64,000 nucleotides of DNA, taken from CAYONZ01 sp964405465 (lineage in GTDB: Bacteria > Bdellovibrionota > Bdellovibrionia > Bdellovibrionales > JAMPXM01). This document shows positions 8,896 to 17,985 of this stretch, one piece after another. The stretch is taken from contig CAYONZ010000001.1 in NCBI GenBank assembly GCA_964405465.1, forward strand, positions 62,001-126,000. Reading direction: 5' to 3'. The notes under the pieces are model-generated. The model made no database searches and was not told where the DNA came from. It worked only from the letters and a program-made list of their open reading frames with translations. The position numbers and the translations under genes are program-made. How positions within the stretch are numbered: position 1 is the stretch's first letter; every line of letters begins with the position of its first letter.

Positions 8896-10209
8896 ATGGG
8901 AACTAGAATGGGAAAACGATTCTATATTGATGAACTGAAGAATTACGTGGGCCAAAAGGTTGAACTTAAGGGTTGGGTTTATAACTCACGCTCCTCTGGA
9001 AAAATCAAATTTCTCATACTTCGTGATGGTACCGGTATTTGCCAATGTGTATTCGTTAAAGGGGAGGCGTTGGAGGAAACACTAGAAAATGTTTTTCCAC
9101 AACTCACCCAAGAATCCTCTGTCATAGTTACGGGAACGGTTCGCGAAGAAAAGCGAAGCCCTGGTGGTTATGAACTTACTGGCGAAAGCGTTCAAATCAT
9201 TCATCGCGCTGAAGATAATTTTCCTATTTCTCCAAAAGAACATGGCACTGATTTTTTAATGAATAATCGCCACTTGTGGCTAAGATCAAAGCGTCAGCAT
9301 GCCATTTTACGAATTCGAGCAGAAATCATCGCGGGAATTCGCGATTTTTTCGATGGCCGGGGCTTTACCCTAACAGATGCACCAATTTTTACACCAAATG
9401 CTTGCGAAGGAACTTCGACTTTATTCGAAACTCAATACTTTGACGAAAAAGCCTTCTTGTCACAAAGTGGGCAGTTGTATATGGAGGCAACTGCCGCTGC
9501 TTTTGGTAAGGTCTATTGTTTTGGACCTACATTTCGCGCTGAGAAATCAAAAACACGCCGACACTTGATTGAGTTTTGGATGGTCGAGCCCGAGGTGGCA
9601 TTCAATGACCTTTACGACAACATGGAGCTCGCAGAACAGTTTGTGGAGTACATTGTTCAACGCGCTATTAAAAATCGTCCAGATGAGTTCGCTGCAATTG
9701 AGAGAAATGTTGATTTATTAAAGAATGTACTCGCTCCGTTTCCACGTGTTCACTACTCTGAAGCCGCTCAAATAATTAAGAAGGAAAACTCTGAGTTCGT
9801 TATTGGAGATGACTTTGGTGGCGCAGACGAAACGATCATAAGCTCAAAATTTGACCGACCTGTTTTTGTGCACCATTACCCCGCACCAGTAAAAGCCTTT
9901 TACATGAAGGAAGACCCTAGTGAGAAGGGCATGACCATGAGTTGCGATTTACTCGCCACAGAAGGTTACGGGGAGATCATGGGTGGTGGTCAGCGTGAAG
10001 ACAATCTTGAAATTTTACAAAGAAAAATTAAAGAGCACAATCTGAACGAAGCCGATTTTGCCTGGTTTATGGATTTGAGAAGATATGGCTCGTTCCCACA
10101 CTCTGGTTTTGGTTTGGGCGTTGAAAGAACTGTTGCCTGGGTCTGCGGATTACCGCACGTTCGCGAAACAATTCCATTCCCACGTCTATATGGCAGATCT
10201 TATCCCTGA
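8896..10209 (+). CDS. asnS: Asparaginyl-tRNA synthetase
   Basis: Class IIb aminoacyl-tRNA synthetase charging tRNA-Asn. At 437 residues it has an N-terminal OB anticodon-binding domain (VELKGWVYNSRSSGKIKFLI), class II motif 2 (FRAEKSKTRRHLIEFWMVEPE) and motif 3 (GFGLGVERTVAWVCGL). AsnRS rather than AspRS is indicated by its length and the absence of the AspRS insertion domain. Two starts are possible (8896 and 8908); GGGGGAA at 8876-8882 is somewhat far from both. The 198-bp gap upstream holds no clear T-box or terminator. Confidence 0.93.
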   Translation: MGTRMGKRFYIDELKNYVGQKVELKGWVYNSRSSGKIKFLILRDGTGICQCVFVKGEALEETLENVFPQLTQESSVIVTGTVREEKRSPGGYELTGESVQIIHRAEDNFPISPKEHGTDFLMNNRHLWLRSKRQHAILRIRAEIIAGIRDFFDGRGFTLTDAPIFTPNACEGTSTLFETQYFDEKAFLSQSGQLYMEATAAAFGKVYCFGPTFRAEKSKTRRHLIEFWMVEPEVAFNDLYDNMELAEQFVEYIVQRAIKNRPDEFAAIERNVDLLKNVLAPFPRVHYSEAAQIIKKENSEFVIGDDFGGADETIISSKFDRPVFVHHYPAPVKAFYMKEDPSEKGMTMSCDLLATEGYGEIMGGGQREDNLEILQRKIKEHNLNEADFAWFMDLRRYGSFPHSGFGLGVERTVAWVCGLPHVRETIPFPRLYGRSYP

Positions 10210-10229
10210 AAAACGAGGAGAAAATTTTT

Positions 10230-11798
10230 ATGAACAGTACAGAAGTCTCAAAAACGCAACTGCGTATCTCTGAGTTAGAAGCGAAAAACATGCAAGCCCT
10301 TGAGGGTGGCGGACCCGACCGAATCAAGAAGCACAAAGAAGGCACTCGTTTGACCGCGCGTGAGCGAATTGATGTTTTGGTGGATCCAGGTAGCTTCGTG
10401 GAAATGGATCGATTTGTTACTCACCGATGTGAAAACTTTGGTATGGAGAAAAATCGCATTCTCGGTGATGGTGTGATTACAGGCTACGGTCGCATCAATG
10501 GAAAACTTGTTTACGTATATTCGCAAGACTTCACAGTCTTTGGCGGAAGCATGTCGCGAACTCAAGCAAATAAGATTTTGAAAATTATGGACATGGCAAT
10601 CAAGAATGGCGCACCGGTCATTGGTCTAAATGATTCTGGTGGTGCGAGAATCCAAGAAGGTGTTGAGGCTCTTGGTGGTTATGCAGATATCTTTTTGCGC
10701 AACACGCTCGCATCAGGAGTTGTTCCACAAATCAGTGCTATTATGGGGCCTTGTGCTGGTGGTGCCGTATACAGCCCTTCGATCACTGACTTTATTTTTA
10801 TGGTCAAAGACACCAGCTATATGTTTGTCACTGGACCAGACGTGATTAAGACCGTAACTCACGAAGAAGTCACAAAAGAGGAGCTGGGTGGCGCCTTGGC
10901 CCACAGCCAAAAATCAGGAGTTGCTCATTTCGCGGCGAATGACGATAAACATTGTTTATTGTTAATTCGGGAACTTCTCAATTTTCTACCAAGTAATAAC
11001 GTTGATGATCCTCCTGTACTTCCAACCTCTGATCGACCAGATCGAGTTGAAGAGGCTTTAAATTCATTTATTCCAGACAGCCCTCGCAAGCCATATGATA
11101 TGCATGAGTTGATTAAGATGATTGTTGATGAAGGCTATTTTTTAGAAGTTCATCAGCACTATGCTAAAAATATCATCGTTGGTTTTGCCAGATTCAATGG
11201 CCGAAGCGTAGGTATCGTAGCAAACCAACCGCAAATTTTGGCTGGTTGCCTAAACATTGAGGCAAGCATCAAGGCCGCTCGATTTGTACGTTTTTGTGAT
11301 GCATTCAATATCCCACTTGTCACTCTCGTAGATGTACCTGGATTTTTACCTGGAACACAGCAGGAGTGGAGCGGAATTATTACCCATGGAGCAAAATTAT
11401 TGTATGCCTATGCTGAGGCGACGGTTCCAAAGGTTACAGTCATTACGCGAAAAGCATACGGTGGAGCATACGACGTTATGTCGTCGAAACACCTTCGCGG
11501 TGACGTAAATCTCGCCTACCCAACAGCAGAGATCGCCGTTATGGGTGCAGAAGGTGCTGTTAATATTATCTTCCGAGATGCCATCAAAAACGCAAGCTCA
11601 CAACAAGAAGAGCGCGTTCGGCTGACCGCAGATTACGAGACCAAATTTGCTAATCCATATATTGCGGCAGAAGTCGGCTACATTGATGAAGTGATCGAGC
11701 CTGCGATGACGAGAAAACGAATTGTGGATGCCTTAGAAATGTTGAAAAACAAAAAGGACACGAACCCGCCTAAAAAGCACGGAAACATTCCGCTTTAA
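10230..11798 (+). CDS. pccB: Propionyl-CoA carboxylase beta (carboxyltransferase) subunit
   Basis: Transfers the carboxyl group from biotin to propionyl-CoA (or another acyl-CoA). It is 522 residues with two crotonase-like halves: NDSGGARIQEGVEAL and MGPCAGGAVYSP form the N-half CoA/oxyanion region, and DVPGFLPGTQQEW and TRKAYGGAYDVM the C-half. An ACGAGGAG site precedes the ATG. It is first in the pccB - biotin carboxylase - biotin carrier - mutase operon. Adjacent methylmalonyl-CoA mutase makes propionyl-CoA the likely substrate rather than acetyl-CoA, though the family also contains methylmalonyl-CoA decarboxylase-type proteins. Confidence 0.9.
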   Translation: MNSTEVSKTQLRISELEAKNMQALEGGGPDRIKKHKEGTRLTARERIDVLVDPGSFVEMDRFVTHRCENFGMEKNRILGDGVITGYGRINGKLVYVYSQDFTVFGGSMSRTQANKILKIMDMAIKNGAPVIGLNDSGGARIQEGVEALGGYADIFLRNTLASGVVPQISAIMGPCAGGAVYSPSITDFIFMVKDTSYMFVTGPDVIKTVTHEEVTKEELGGALAHSQKSGVAHFAANDDKHCLLLIRELLNFLPSNNVDDPPVLPTSDRPDRVEEALNSFIPDSPRKPYDMHELIKMIVDEGYFLEVHQHYAKNIIVGFARFNGRSVGIVANQPQILAGCLNIEASIKAARFVRFCDAFNIPLVTLVDVPGFLPGTQQEWSGIITHGAKLLYAYAEATVPKVTVITRKAYGGAYDVMSSKHLRGDVNLAYPTAEIAVMGAEGAVNIIFRDAIKNASSQQEERVRLTADYETKFANPYIAAEVGYIDEVIEPAMTRKRIVDALEMLKNKKDTNPPKKHGNIPL

Positions 11799-11809
11799 GG
11801 AGACTGCAG

Positions 11810-13303
11810 ATGTTTAAAAAAGTTCTTATCGCAAATCGCGGAGAAATTGCATTGAGAGTGATTCGTGCGTGTCGCGACCTAGGTATTCAGTCGGTTGCCG
11901 TGTATAGCGATGCCGATCGAAATAGTTTGCACGTCGCCTTGGCTGATGAGGCTTACAATATTGGCCCGGCCCCAAGTAAGGATTCTTATCTCAAGATTGA
12001 AAATATTATGGAGGCCATCAAGGCCTCTGGTGCAGATGCCGTTCATCCTGGATATGGCTTTCTAAGTGAAAATGCAGAATTCGCCGATACTCTAAAAAAG
12101 GCTGGCATCGCATTCATTGGCCCAACTGCAGAAAATATTCGTGCAATGGGCGACAAACTTTCAGCCCTTAAACTCATGCGCGAAGCCGATGTCCCAACGG
12201 TTCCAGGCAGCGGCGGTCCCGTGAAAGACGTTGAACATGCCAAGGAGGTTGTAAAGAAAATTGGTTTGCCCGTAATCATCAAGGCCACGGCTGGTGGTGG
12301 TGGCAAAGGAATGCGCGTTGTTCATAAAATTGAAGACCTGGAAAGTTCTTTTCGAGCAGCACAAAGTGAAGGCTTGAATTATTTTAAAAACGATACTGTA
12401 TACATCGAGAAGTTTATCAATAGCCCCAAACATATTGAAGTTCAAGTATTCGGGGACAAACACGGAAATGTAGTTCATCTTTTTGAGCGCGAATGTTCAA
12501 TTCAAAGACGTCATCAAAAAATCATTGAAGAATCCCCGAGTCCCTCGGTTCCACAAGACGTGCGATTAAAACTTGGTGCTGTTGCGGTAAAAGCGGCGAA
12601 AAGTATTAACTATATCGGCGCAGGAACTCTCGAATTTATTTTTGATAACAACACCAAAGAATTCTATTTCATGGAAATGAACACACGCCTGCAGGTTGAA
12701 CATCCCATAACTGAAATGGTTGTCGGCATTGATTTAGTTCACGAACAAATTCATGTTGCCGCAGGTAGACCACTTAGCTTCAAGCAGGAAGATGTTGTCC
12801 AGCGAGGCCACGCCATCGAGGCCCGAATTTGTGCTGAAGACCCTATTTCTTTTACCCCATGCCCGGGTCTCATTCGTCGATGCAGACATCCACAGGGCCC
12901 GTTCATTCGTGTGGATTCGTATGCTTACCCGGGTTATGAAGTTCCGATTTACTACGATCCAATGATCGCAAAACTCATTGCGTGGGGAAAAACCAGAGAA
13001 GAGGCAATTCAACGCCTTGATCGTGCATTGACCGAGTTTACTTTAACGGGCATCAAAACAAATATTGTTTTACATAAATCAATTCTTCAGGCGAAACAGT
13101 TTCGCGATGGTAGTTATACCACTCAATTTTGCGAAAAAGACCTTGAAGTAAAAATGCCAAAACTATTTAGAGTTGTAGACGACCACGTATTTCTAATTAC
13201 GGCTGCAATAGCTGCATATAATGACAAAAAAGCCAAAAATGTTTCGGAGTACAATGTAGCAAGTCGTTGGAAGACTCTTGGTCGAAAACAATCATTGAGG
13301 TAG
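11810..13303 (+). CDS. pccA: Acyl-CoA carboxylase biotin carboxylase subunit
   Basis: ATP-dependent carboxylation of carrier-bound biotin. The 497 residues carry MFKKVLIANRGEIALRVIRA at the N-terminus, the Gly-rich ATP-grasp loop KATAGGGGKGMRVV, RECSIQRRHQKIIEE, and EMNTRLQVEHPITEM with catalytic and metal residues. Unlike animal PccA it stops after the biotin carboxylase C-domain; the biotin domain is a separate protein encoded next. AAGGAGA lies just ahead of ATG 11810, 11 bp after pccB. The C-terminus (ASRWKTLGRKQSLR) ends 4 bp before the carrier gene. Confidence 0.9.
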   Translation: MFKKVLIANRGEIALRVIRACRDLGIQSVAVYSDADRNSLHVALADEAYNIGPAPSKDSYLKIENIMEAIKASGADAVHPGYGFLSENAEFADTLKKAGIAFIGPTAENIRAMGDKLSALKLMREADVPTVPGSGGPVKDVEHAKEVVKKIGLPVIIKATAGGGGKGMRVVHKIEDLESSFRAAQSEGLNYFKNDTVYIEKFINSPKHIEVQVFGDKHGNVVHLFERECSIQRRHQKIIEESPSPSVPQDVRLKLGAVAVKAAKSINYIGAGTLEFIFDNNTKEFYFMEMNTRLQVEHPITEMVVGIDLVHEQIHVAAGRPLSFKQEDVVQRGHAIEARICAEDPISFTPCPGLIRRCRHPQGPFIRVDSYAYPGYEVPIYYDPMIAKLIAWGKTREEAIQRLDRALTEFTLTGIKTNIVLHKSILQAKQFRDGSYTTQFCEKDLEVKMPKLFRVVDDHVFLITAAIAAYNDKKAKNVSEYNVASRWKTLGRKQSLR

Positions 13304-13307
13304 AAAA

Positions 13308-13841
13308 ATGTTTTTTGAAGCTGATTTAAGAAATAAACATTACAAGATCGATATCAATGAGACACGCAATGCTTGGAATATCTCTTTACAAGAGGAAGGC
13401 CAAGACTGGGTGAAATATGAAATCTCTAAACAAGATTATCGATTGGTTGAAAATGTCATTAGTCTCATTTTTGGCGGGGGATCCTATATGCTTGATGTGG
13501 TTGGATCTGGAACCGACTACACTGTTTACACTCGGGGTGCCTACAGAAACGTCAAGATCTATAATGATGAAAGCCTCCTCCATGAAAGCTTAAAAAAGGG
13601 GGGCAGTCTTGGAGCAGATAATCAGCTCTCATCTGGTATGCCTGGAAAAATTGTAAAAGTCTTGGTGAACAAGGGCGATGTGGTGAAAGCTCATCAACCG
13701 CTGTTGATCATGGAAGCAATGAAAATGGAAAATGAAATGCGCGCTTCTCATGATGTAAAAATCAAAGACATTTTAGTGAAAGCTGGTGACAGCGTCGAAT
13801 CAGGGGCAGTCTTAATTAATTTCGAGACCATTAAAGCCTAA
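13308..13841 (+). CDS. Biotin carboxyl carrier subunit with BT-like N-domain
   Basis: A 177-residue carrier protein. Residues 1-95 form a beta-rich region reminiscent of the BT tether domain of propionyl-CoA carboxylases (inference). Residues 105-177 are a biotinyl domain with the biotinylation motif EAMKMENE (Lys139). It shuttles carboxyl groups between the two preceding gene products. A Shine-Dalgarno-like TAGAAA lies before ATG 13308; the 4-bp spacing from the biotin carboxylase stop implies coupled translation. It effectively encodes the C-terminal part of an animal-type PccA as a free subunit. Confidence 0.85.
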   Translation: MFFEADLRNKHYKIDINETRNAWNISLQEEGQDWVKYEISKQDYRLVENVISLIFGGGSYMLDVVGSGTDYTVYTRGAYRNVKIYNDESLLHESLKKGGSLGADNQLSSGMPGKIVKVLVNKGDVVKAHQPLLIMEAMKMENEMRASHDVKIKDILVKAGDSVESGAVLINFETIKA

Positions 13842-13861
13842 CTCAGAAAGCACACTCAAAG

Positions 13862-15469
13862 ATGGAATCGAAATCTAAGCTTCGTAAAGGAATTTTTAAG
13901 ACTTCTAGTAACATTGAGATCAAGGGCCTTTACGGACCAGATGATTTGGCAGAAACATCTGTGACTGATGCGAAACTTCGTGCTGGCGAGTTTCCATTTA
14001 CAAGAGGTGTTCAAGAAACTATGTATCGTGGTCGTTTCTGGACCATGCGCCAATATGCTGGCTTCGGCTCAGCAAGAGAAAGCAACGAAAGATATAAAAT
14101 GCTATTGCAGCGTGGGCAAACTGGTCTCAGCGTAGCATTCGATTTACCTACACAAATGGGTTTTGATTCTGACCATGTTATGTCCACAGGCGAAGTTGGC
14201 AAAGTAGGTGTCGCTATCAGCTCAATCGAGGACATGGAGATTTTATTAAAGGATCTTCCTCTTGATAAAATTTCGACTTCGATGACGATAAATTCCACGG
14301 CTGGAATTTTATTGGCGCTTTATATTTCTGTAGCAAGAAGACGTGGTGTCTCGGCAGAAAAGTTAACCGGAACAATACAGAATGATATTCTCAAAGAGTA
14401 TATCGCTCGCGGGACTTATATTTTTCCACCGAAACCCTCAATGCGTGTGATCACTGATATTTTTGATTTCTGCAGTACTGAAGTTCCCAATTGGAATACG
14501 ATTAGCATTTCGGGATATCACATTCGTGAAGCCGGAAGTACTGCCGTTCAAGAGGTGGCATTTACTCTGGCAAATGGTCTTGCCTATGTCCAGGCCGCAA
14601 TTGACCAGGGATTAAACGTGGATTCCTTTGCCGGACGCTTGAGTTTTTTCTTCAACGTACACAATAACTTTTTCGAAGAAATTGCGAAGTTTAGGGCAGC
14701 GAGAAGAATGTGGGCAAAGCTCATGAAAGAAAGATTTGGAGCCAAGGACGACAAGTCTTTGAAACTTCGCTTTCATTCGCAAACCGCGGGCAGCACACTT
14801 ACGGCCCAACAACCAGAAAATAATATTGTTCGTGTTACCATTCAGGCTCTGGCTTCGGTTTTAGGGGGCACTCAGAGTCTTCATACAAACTCAATGGATG
14901 AAGCCCTTGGATTACCAACTGAACGTGCCGCAACTATTGCACTGCGCACGCAGCAGATTATTGCAAACGAATCTGGCGTGGCAGACATTATAGATCCACT
15001 TGGTGGCTCGTTTTTTGTTGAGTCACTCACCGATCAAATCGAAAAGCAGGCAATGGATTATATTTCAAGAATTGAAAGTCTTGGTGGAGTCGTAAAGTGT
15101 ATTGAGTCTGGATGGATTCAAAGAGAAATTCAACAGGCCGCCTATCTATTTCAGAAATCCATTGAAAATAAAGATGAGATTGTTGTTGGGGTTAACGAGT
15201 ATTTTCAAAAATCTGAAATTCAACCGGAGATTTTGAAAATCTCAGAAGCCGTTGCAGCTGAACAAATTCAAAGACTGAAATTATTTAAATCAAAACGTGG
15301 CCTCAATACGGTCTCCCAACACCTAGAGCAAATTCGAAATGCGGCATCTAGTGAAGCCAATCTCATGCCTCTGTTTGTCGCAGCTGTCGATGCTGGCGTC
15401 ACTCTGGGTGAGATCTCCGACAGTTTGCGAAAGGTTTTCGGTCTATACAAAGAAACTATCACCGTTTGA
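13862..15469 (+). CDS. Methylmalonyl-CoA mutase, catalytic (N-terminal) chain without B12 domain
   Basis: Interconverts methylmalonyl-CoA and succinyl-CoA by a cobalamin radical mechanism. Its 535 residues cover the substrate-binding barrel: GVQETMYRGRFWTMRQYAGF, GLSVAFDLPTQMGFDSD, SISGYHIREAGSTAVQEVAF and LRFHSQTAGSTLTAQQPENN. The usual C-terminal cobalamin-binding domain (DxHxxG motif) is absent and the protein ends at the barrel's C-terminal region, so a separate B12-binding subunit must be encoded elsewhere. This split layout is known for archaeal and some bacterial mutases. It is last in the carboxylase operon, so the pathway propionyl-CoA to succinyl-CoA is supported, except that no epimerase gene is here. 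Confidence 0.92.
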   Translation: MESKSKLRKGIFKTSSNIEIKGLYGPDDLAETSVTDAKLRAGEFPFTRGVQETMYRGRFWTMRQYAGFGSARESNERYKMLLQRGQTGLSVAFDLPTQMGFDSDHVMSTGEVGKVGVAISSIEDMEILLKDLPLDKISTSMTINSTAGILLALYISVARRRGVSAEKLTGTIQNDILKEYIARGTYIFPPKPSMRVITDIFDFCSTEVPNWNTISISGYHIREAGSTAVQEVAFTLANGLAYVQAAIDQGLNVDSFAGRLSFFFNVHNNFFEEIAKFRAARRMWAKLMKERFGAKDDKSLKLRFHSQTAGSTLTAQQPENNIVRVTIQALASVLGGTQSLHTNSMDEALGLPTERAATIALRTQQIIANESGVADIIDPLGGSFFVESLTDQIEKQAMDYISRIESLGGVVKCIESGWIQREIQQAAYLFQKSIENKDEIVVGVNEYFQKSEIQPEILKISEAVAAEQIQRLKLFKSKRGLNTVSQHLEQIRNAASSEANLMPLFVAAVDAGVTLGEISDSLRKVFGLYKETITV

Positions 15470-15472
15470 CTG

Positions 15473-16396
15473 TTATTTCATTGCGCGCGAAATAGCTTCA
15501 ATTTGTTTATCTGATAAACCCATCAGTGCCGTAGTCTTCATAGCACCCACACCTGCAATTCCTGCTTTAATTTGCGCAACAGTCGCACCTTTATGTTGAG
15601 TGCCGGCAGCACCATGGCAACTCAGACAGTACATTGAATACTGTGCGGCAGGACTATATGCCACAAGATATACTTGCGCGTTTGAAATGTGATCATACAC
15701 TGTCTTCGTTTTCGTCGCATCAATAGCACCCGTCACAACACAGTTCATTTGTCCGCCCGGAGAAATTGATCCTCCATGCGGGCATGGTGCTCCACCTGTG
15801 TGCATTTGGTGATTGGTTGTATCCATGTTCTTGATGGTAATTGTGTCACCCACTATAGCTTCAATTTTATTTGCATTCGAATTCCACGAAGCTGTTCCCG
15901 TCCCATTTGGAATTTCAAACACAACAGTTCCACCAGGTGTCGTGGTGGTGCCAGTGCCGGTTCCACCCGTTACAGGAGCTCCACCTCCACCCAAATCAAC
16001 ATTGTATGAAACCGGACCAATATTTTTTTCTCCAACTACAACTCGCAATGAAACAGTCAATGTCCCGCCCTGAGTACACTTCACAATAAAAGCATCTGGC
16101 GTAGCACCAAGTCGCGAGGTACATCCTGCCTGAGCCCCATTTAGGTCATAACCCCATGCATAGACAGCTCCTGGCGCCTGCTGATCAAGGTGGGCTGCGA
16201 ACTGAAGGTCCTGGCCAGTCGCTACTGTTGCGCTATTGCTACCAATATAGAGTGCCTGGTGGGCCCCAGCTGCCGAGCTCTGTGCCGATGTACTCAAGCC
16301 ATTGGGAGCCTGAAAACCTGGCGAACAATTTTGAAATGCCCCAACTGTCACCAAACTCAGTGCACCGAATAGAATCATAAATTGCGTTTTCTTCAT
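15473..16396 (-). CDS. Exported lipoprotein with cupredoxin-like and cytochrome c domains
   Basis: A 307-residue probable lipoprotein. The signal peptide from ATG 16396 (after AGGGGGAG) ends in the lipobox AFQNC. Domains in order are a beta-sandwich Ig/PKD-like region (about 35-130); a Gly/Thr-rich linker (GGTGTGTTTTPGG); a cupredoxin-like segment (VGDTITIKNMDTTNHQMHTG, then APCPHGG) with possible His, Cys and Met copper ligands; and a small class I cytochrome c domain with one haem motif CLSCH and a downstream Met. A longer frame to 16474 lacks a good start. It is likely a periplasmic electron carrier or donor to an oxidase. Partners are not visible nearby. It is convergent with the mutase gene, 3 bp apart. 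Confidence 0.8.
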   Translation of the reverse strand: MKKTQFMILFGALSLVTVGAFQNCSPGFQAPNGLSTSAQSSAAGAHQALYIGSNSATVATGQDLQFAAHLDQQAPGAVYAWGYDLNGAQAGCTSRLGATPDAFIVKCTQGGTLTVSLRVVVGEKNIGPVSYNVDLGGGGAPVTGGTGTGTTTTPGGTVVFEIPNGTGTASWNSNANKIEAIVGDTITIKNMDTTNHQMHTGGAPCPHGGSISPGGQMNCVVTGAIDATKTKTVYDHISNAQVYLVAYSPAAQYSMYCLSCHGAAGTQHKGATVAQIKAGIAGVGAMKTTALMGLSDKQIEAISRAMK

Positions 16397-16575
16397 CTGG
16401 CTCCCCCTGCTCAAGTAACGTATCGGCGCCCCTGTTTCGAAAACGAGATATAAAAGATCGACACTTTGAAACACTGAGCCTAATTGTGTATAAGCAGACG
16501 AGTATTTCAGTTCGAATATTTTGAAATCTCAAAGTGAAACATTGATTGATCAGAAGTTCATCACAGATGACGTGT

Positions 16576-17829
16576 TTACCGATGATTCTCGATTACACTT
16601 AGCCCATGAACGACCTTCTCAAGCATCGACTCGGAAATCCAAACATCAGCAGCCTTGTTTGATTTCAATTCTTGTTCACAGCCTTGCCTAAAATTTCTAT
16701 GAAGATGCCCGCAAGATTGGCCCTCTGAATCTCGCAACAAAAATTCGCACTCTCGTTTTTCCTTGTTGAACCGTCTTCCAATTAATAAAGATTTGTGATC
16801 AGTTGCCGGCTTGCCACTGCGAAACTGACAAAGTCGATTCGAATCTGTGTACTCGCCATCGAAAAGAAAAGTATAACAATAGTCGATCGCCACAGGTAGA
16901 AGTTGGCCCGAATCAAAAACCGCATTAATTTTTTGAAGGTATTCTCCTTTTTCAAGAAGGTGATCCGAGCTCAGCTTTGGACAGTCTGGAAATTCCTTTT
17001 CGATTTCTTTGTTGAGTTTTTCCGACCGAAATGAATAACAAGTTGGTTGCCGCTTAACCGCAGACTTCAATACCTGATTCAGTTGATCACTCCCCAAAAA
17101 ACGTGCCCCCACGTCAACACCGGATGACTTTGTTAAATCAACGCATCGGGGAGCAACCGTGAGGTTGTATAGACTGGCCATGCTCACACCACCTTGTGCT
17201 GCCTTACTCCGCAAGTATTTTTGCAGAGACCTTAAGCTTTGGGAAGTTGAATCTATCCCCCTATTTTTTTCCATTTCAACTGCAAGTTTTGTGGTGAATT
17301 CTTTTGTAGTCAAAGTTTGTTTATATAACTCAGCAAGAGTATCATGGAGCGTGTTCTCGACTTCCGTGACGGCAACTCTAGGCTCTTTTGCGCAATTTTT
17401 TTCAAGAACCTTCTGGCCAGTATCAGGAGCATAGATCGCCTGATTTGCTCGTACTGTAACATCTGTATAAGCACAGCCCTTTTGCAACTCCACGACCTTA
17501 TCCACGACAGTACATGGAGTGGGACAAAAGGATTTTTCTTGCAGAACTTGATTCAAGGTAACTGTAGGGCTCAATATAACTTTGCTTGTTTCAAAATTGA
17601 ATTTGGCCTGATTTTCTCTGTTAATTAATGCCGAAGCTAATTGAGTCCCTGCAAAATTCCAACAATACAGTGAGGCTGATTGGTCAAAATTTGGAGCCTG
17701 ATACATCGATGAACCTTTGGTCCTCAAATCGACGCTGGAGCACTCGTGCTCCGACACGCCCCAACTCAATGAACTTGTGCAAATATGTATCACCGCTGCC
17801 ACGGTTGCCTTCAATATCAATTTGTCCAT
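16576..17829 (-). CDS. Exported papain-like (C1A-type) cysteine-rich protein, function unknown
   Basis: A 417-residue exported protein with a signal peptide (hydrophobic ATVAAVIHICTSSLSWG) and many Cys. I infer a papain-like fold. SASLYCWNFAGTQLASA resembles the C1A active-site helix (Cys-Trp-x-Phe-Ala), DHKSLLIGRRF supplies a candidate catalytic His, and FLLRDSEGQSCG matches the place of the Asn-Ser-Trp-Gly motif but with Asp for Asn and Glu for Trp. Between them lies an all-alpha insert (about 125-230) rich in Lys and Glu. The changed third motif means activity is uncertain. The start ATG 17829 lacks a Shine-Dalgarno site but has a hairpin just upstream. Divergent from the lytic transglycosylase. 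Confidence 0.65.
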   Translation of the reverse strand: MDKLILKATVAAVIHICTSSLSWGVSEHECSSVDLRTKGSSMYQAPNFDQSASLYCWNFAGTQLASALINRENQAKFNFETSKVILSPTVTLNQVLQEKSFCPTPCTVVDKVVELQKGCAYTDVTVRANQAIYAPDTGQKVLEKNCAKEPRVAVTEVENTLHDTLAELYKQTLTTKEFTTKLAVEMEKNRGIDSTSQSLRSLQKYLRSKAAQGGVSMASLYNLTVAPRCVDLTKSSGVDVGARFLGSDQLNQVLKSAVKRQPTCYSFRSEKLNKEIEKEFPDCPKLSSDHLLEKGEYLQKINAVFDSGQLLPVAIDYCYTFLFDGEYTDSNRLCQFRSGKPATDHKSLLIGRRFNKEKRECEFLLRDSEGQSCGHLHRNFRQGCEQELKSNKAADVWISESMLEKVVHGLSVIENHR

Positions 17830-17838
17830 TAATTCAAT

Positions 17839-17857
17839 TCTGCCATTTTTGGGCAGA
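17839..17857 (-). promoter_or_regulatory. Short 5' leader hairpin before the papain-like gene
   Basis: A perfect 6-bp stem, TCTGCC (17839-17844) with GGCAGA (17852-17857), loop of 7. It lies about 10 bases upstream of start ATG 17829 on the minus-strand transcript, where a Shine-Dalgarno sequence would be expected but is not seen. It may hold the start region open or regulate it; a role is only inferred. Confidence 0.3.
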
Positions 17858-17985
17858 GCTGCTCACCATATTTCATTGTTTTTTAAATAAATCCCGACCG
17901 CTCTTCGCAAGGCCCTGATTTTGTTTGTGTTTTTAATCCGAACTCTGGCATCCCCTTTGCTGTTCAATCACGGTAGGGAGACCTC

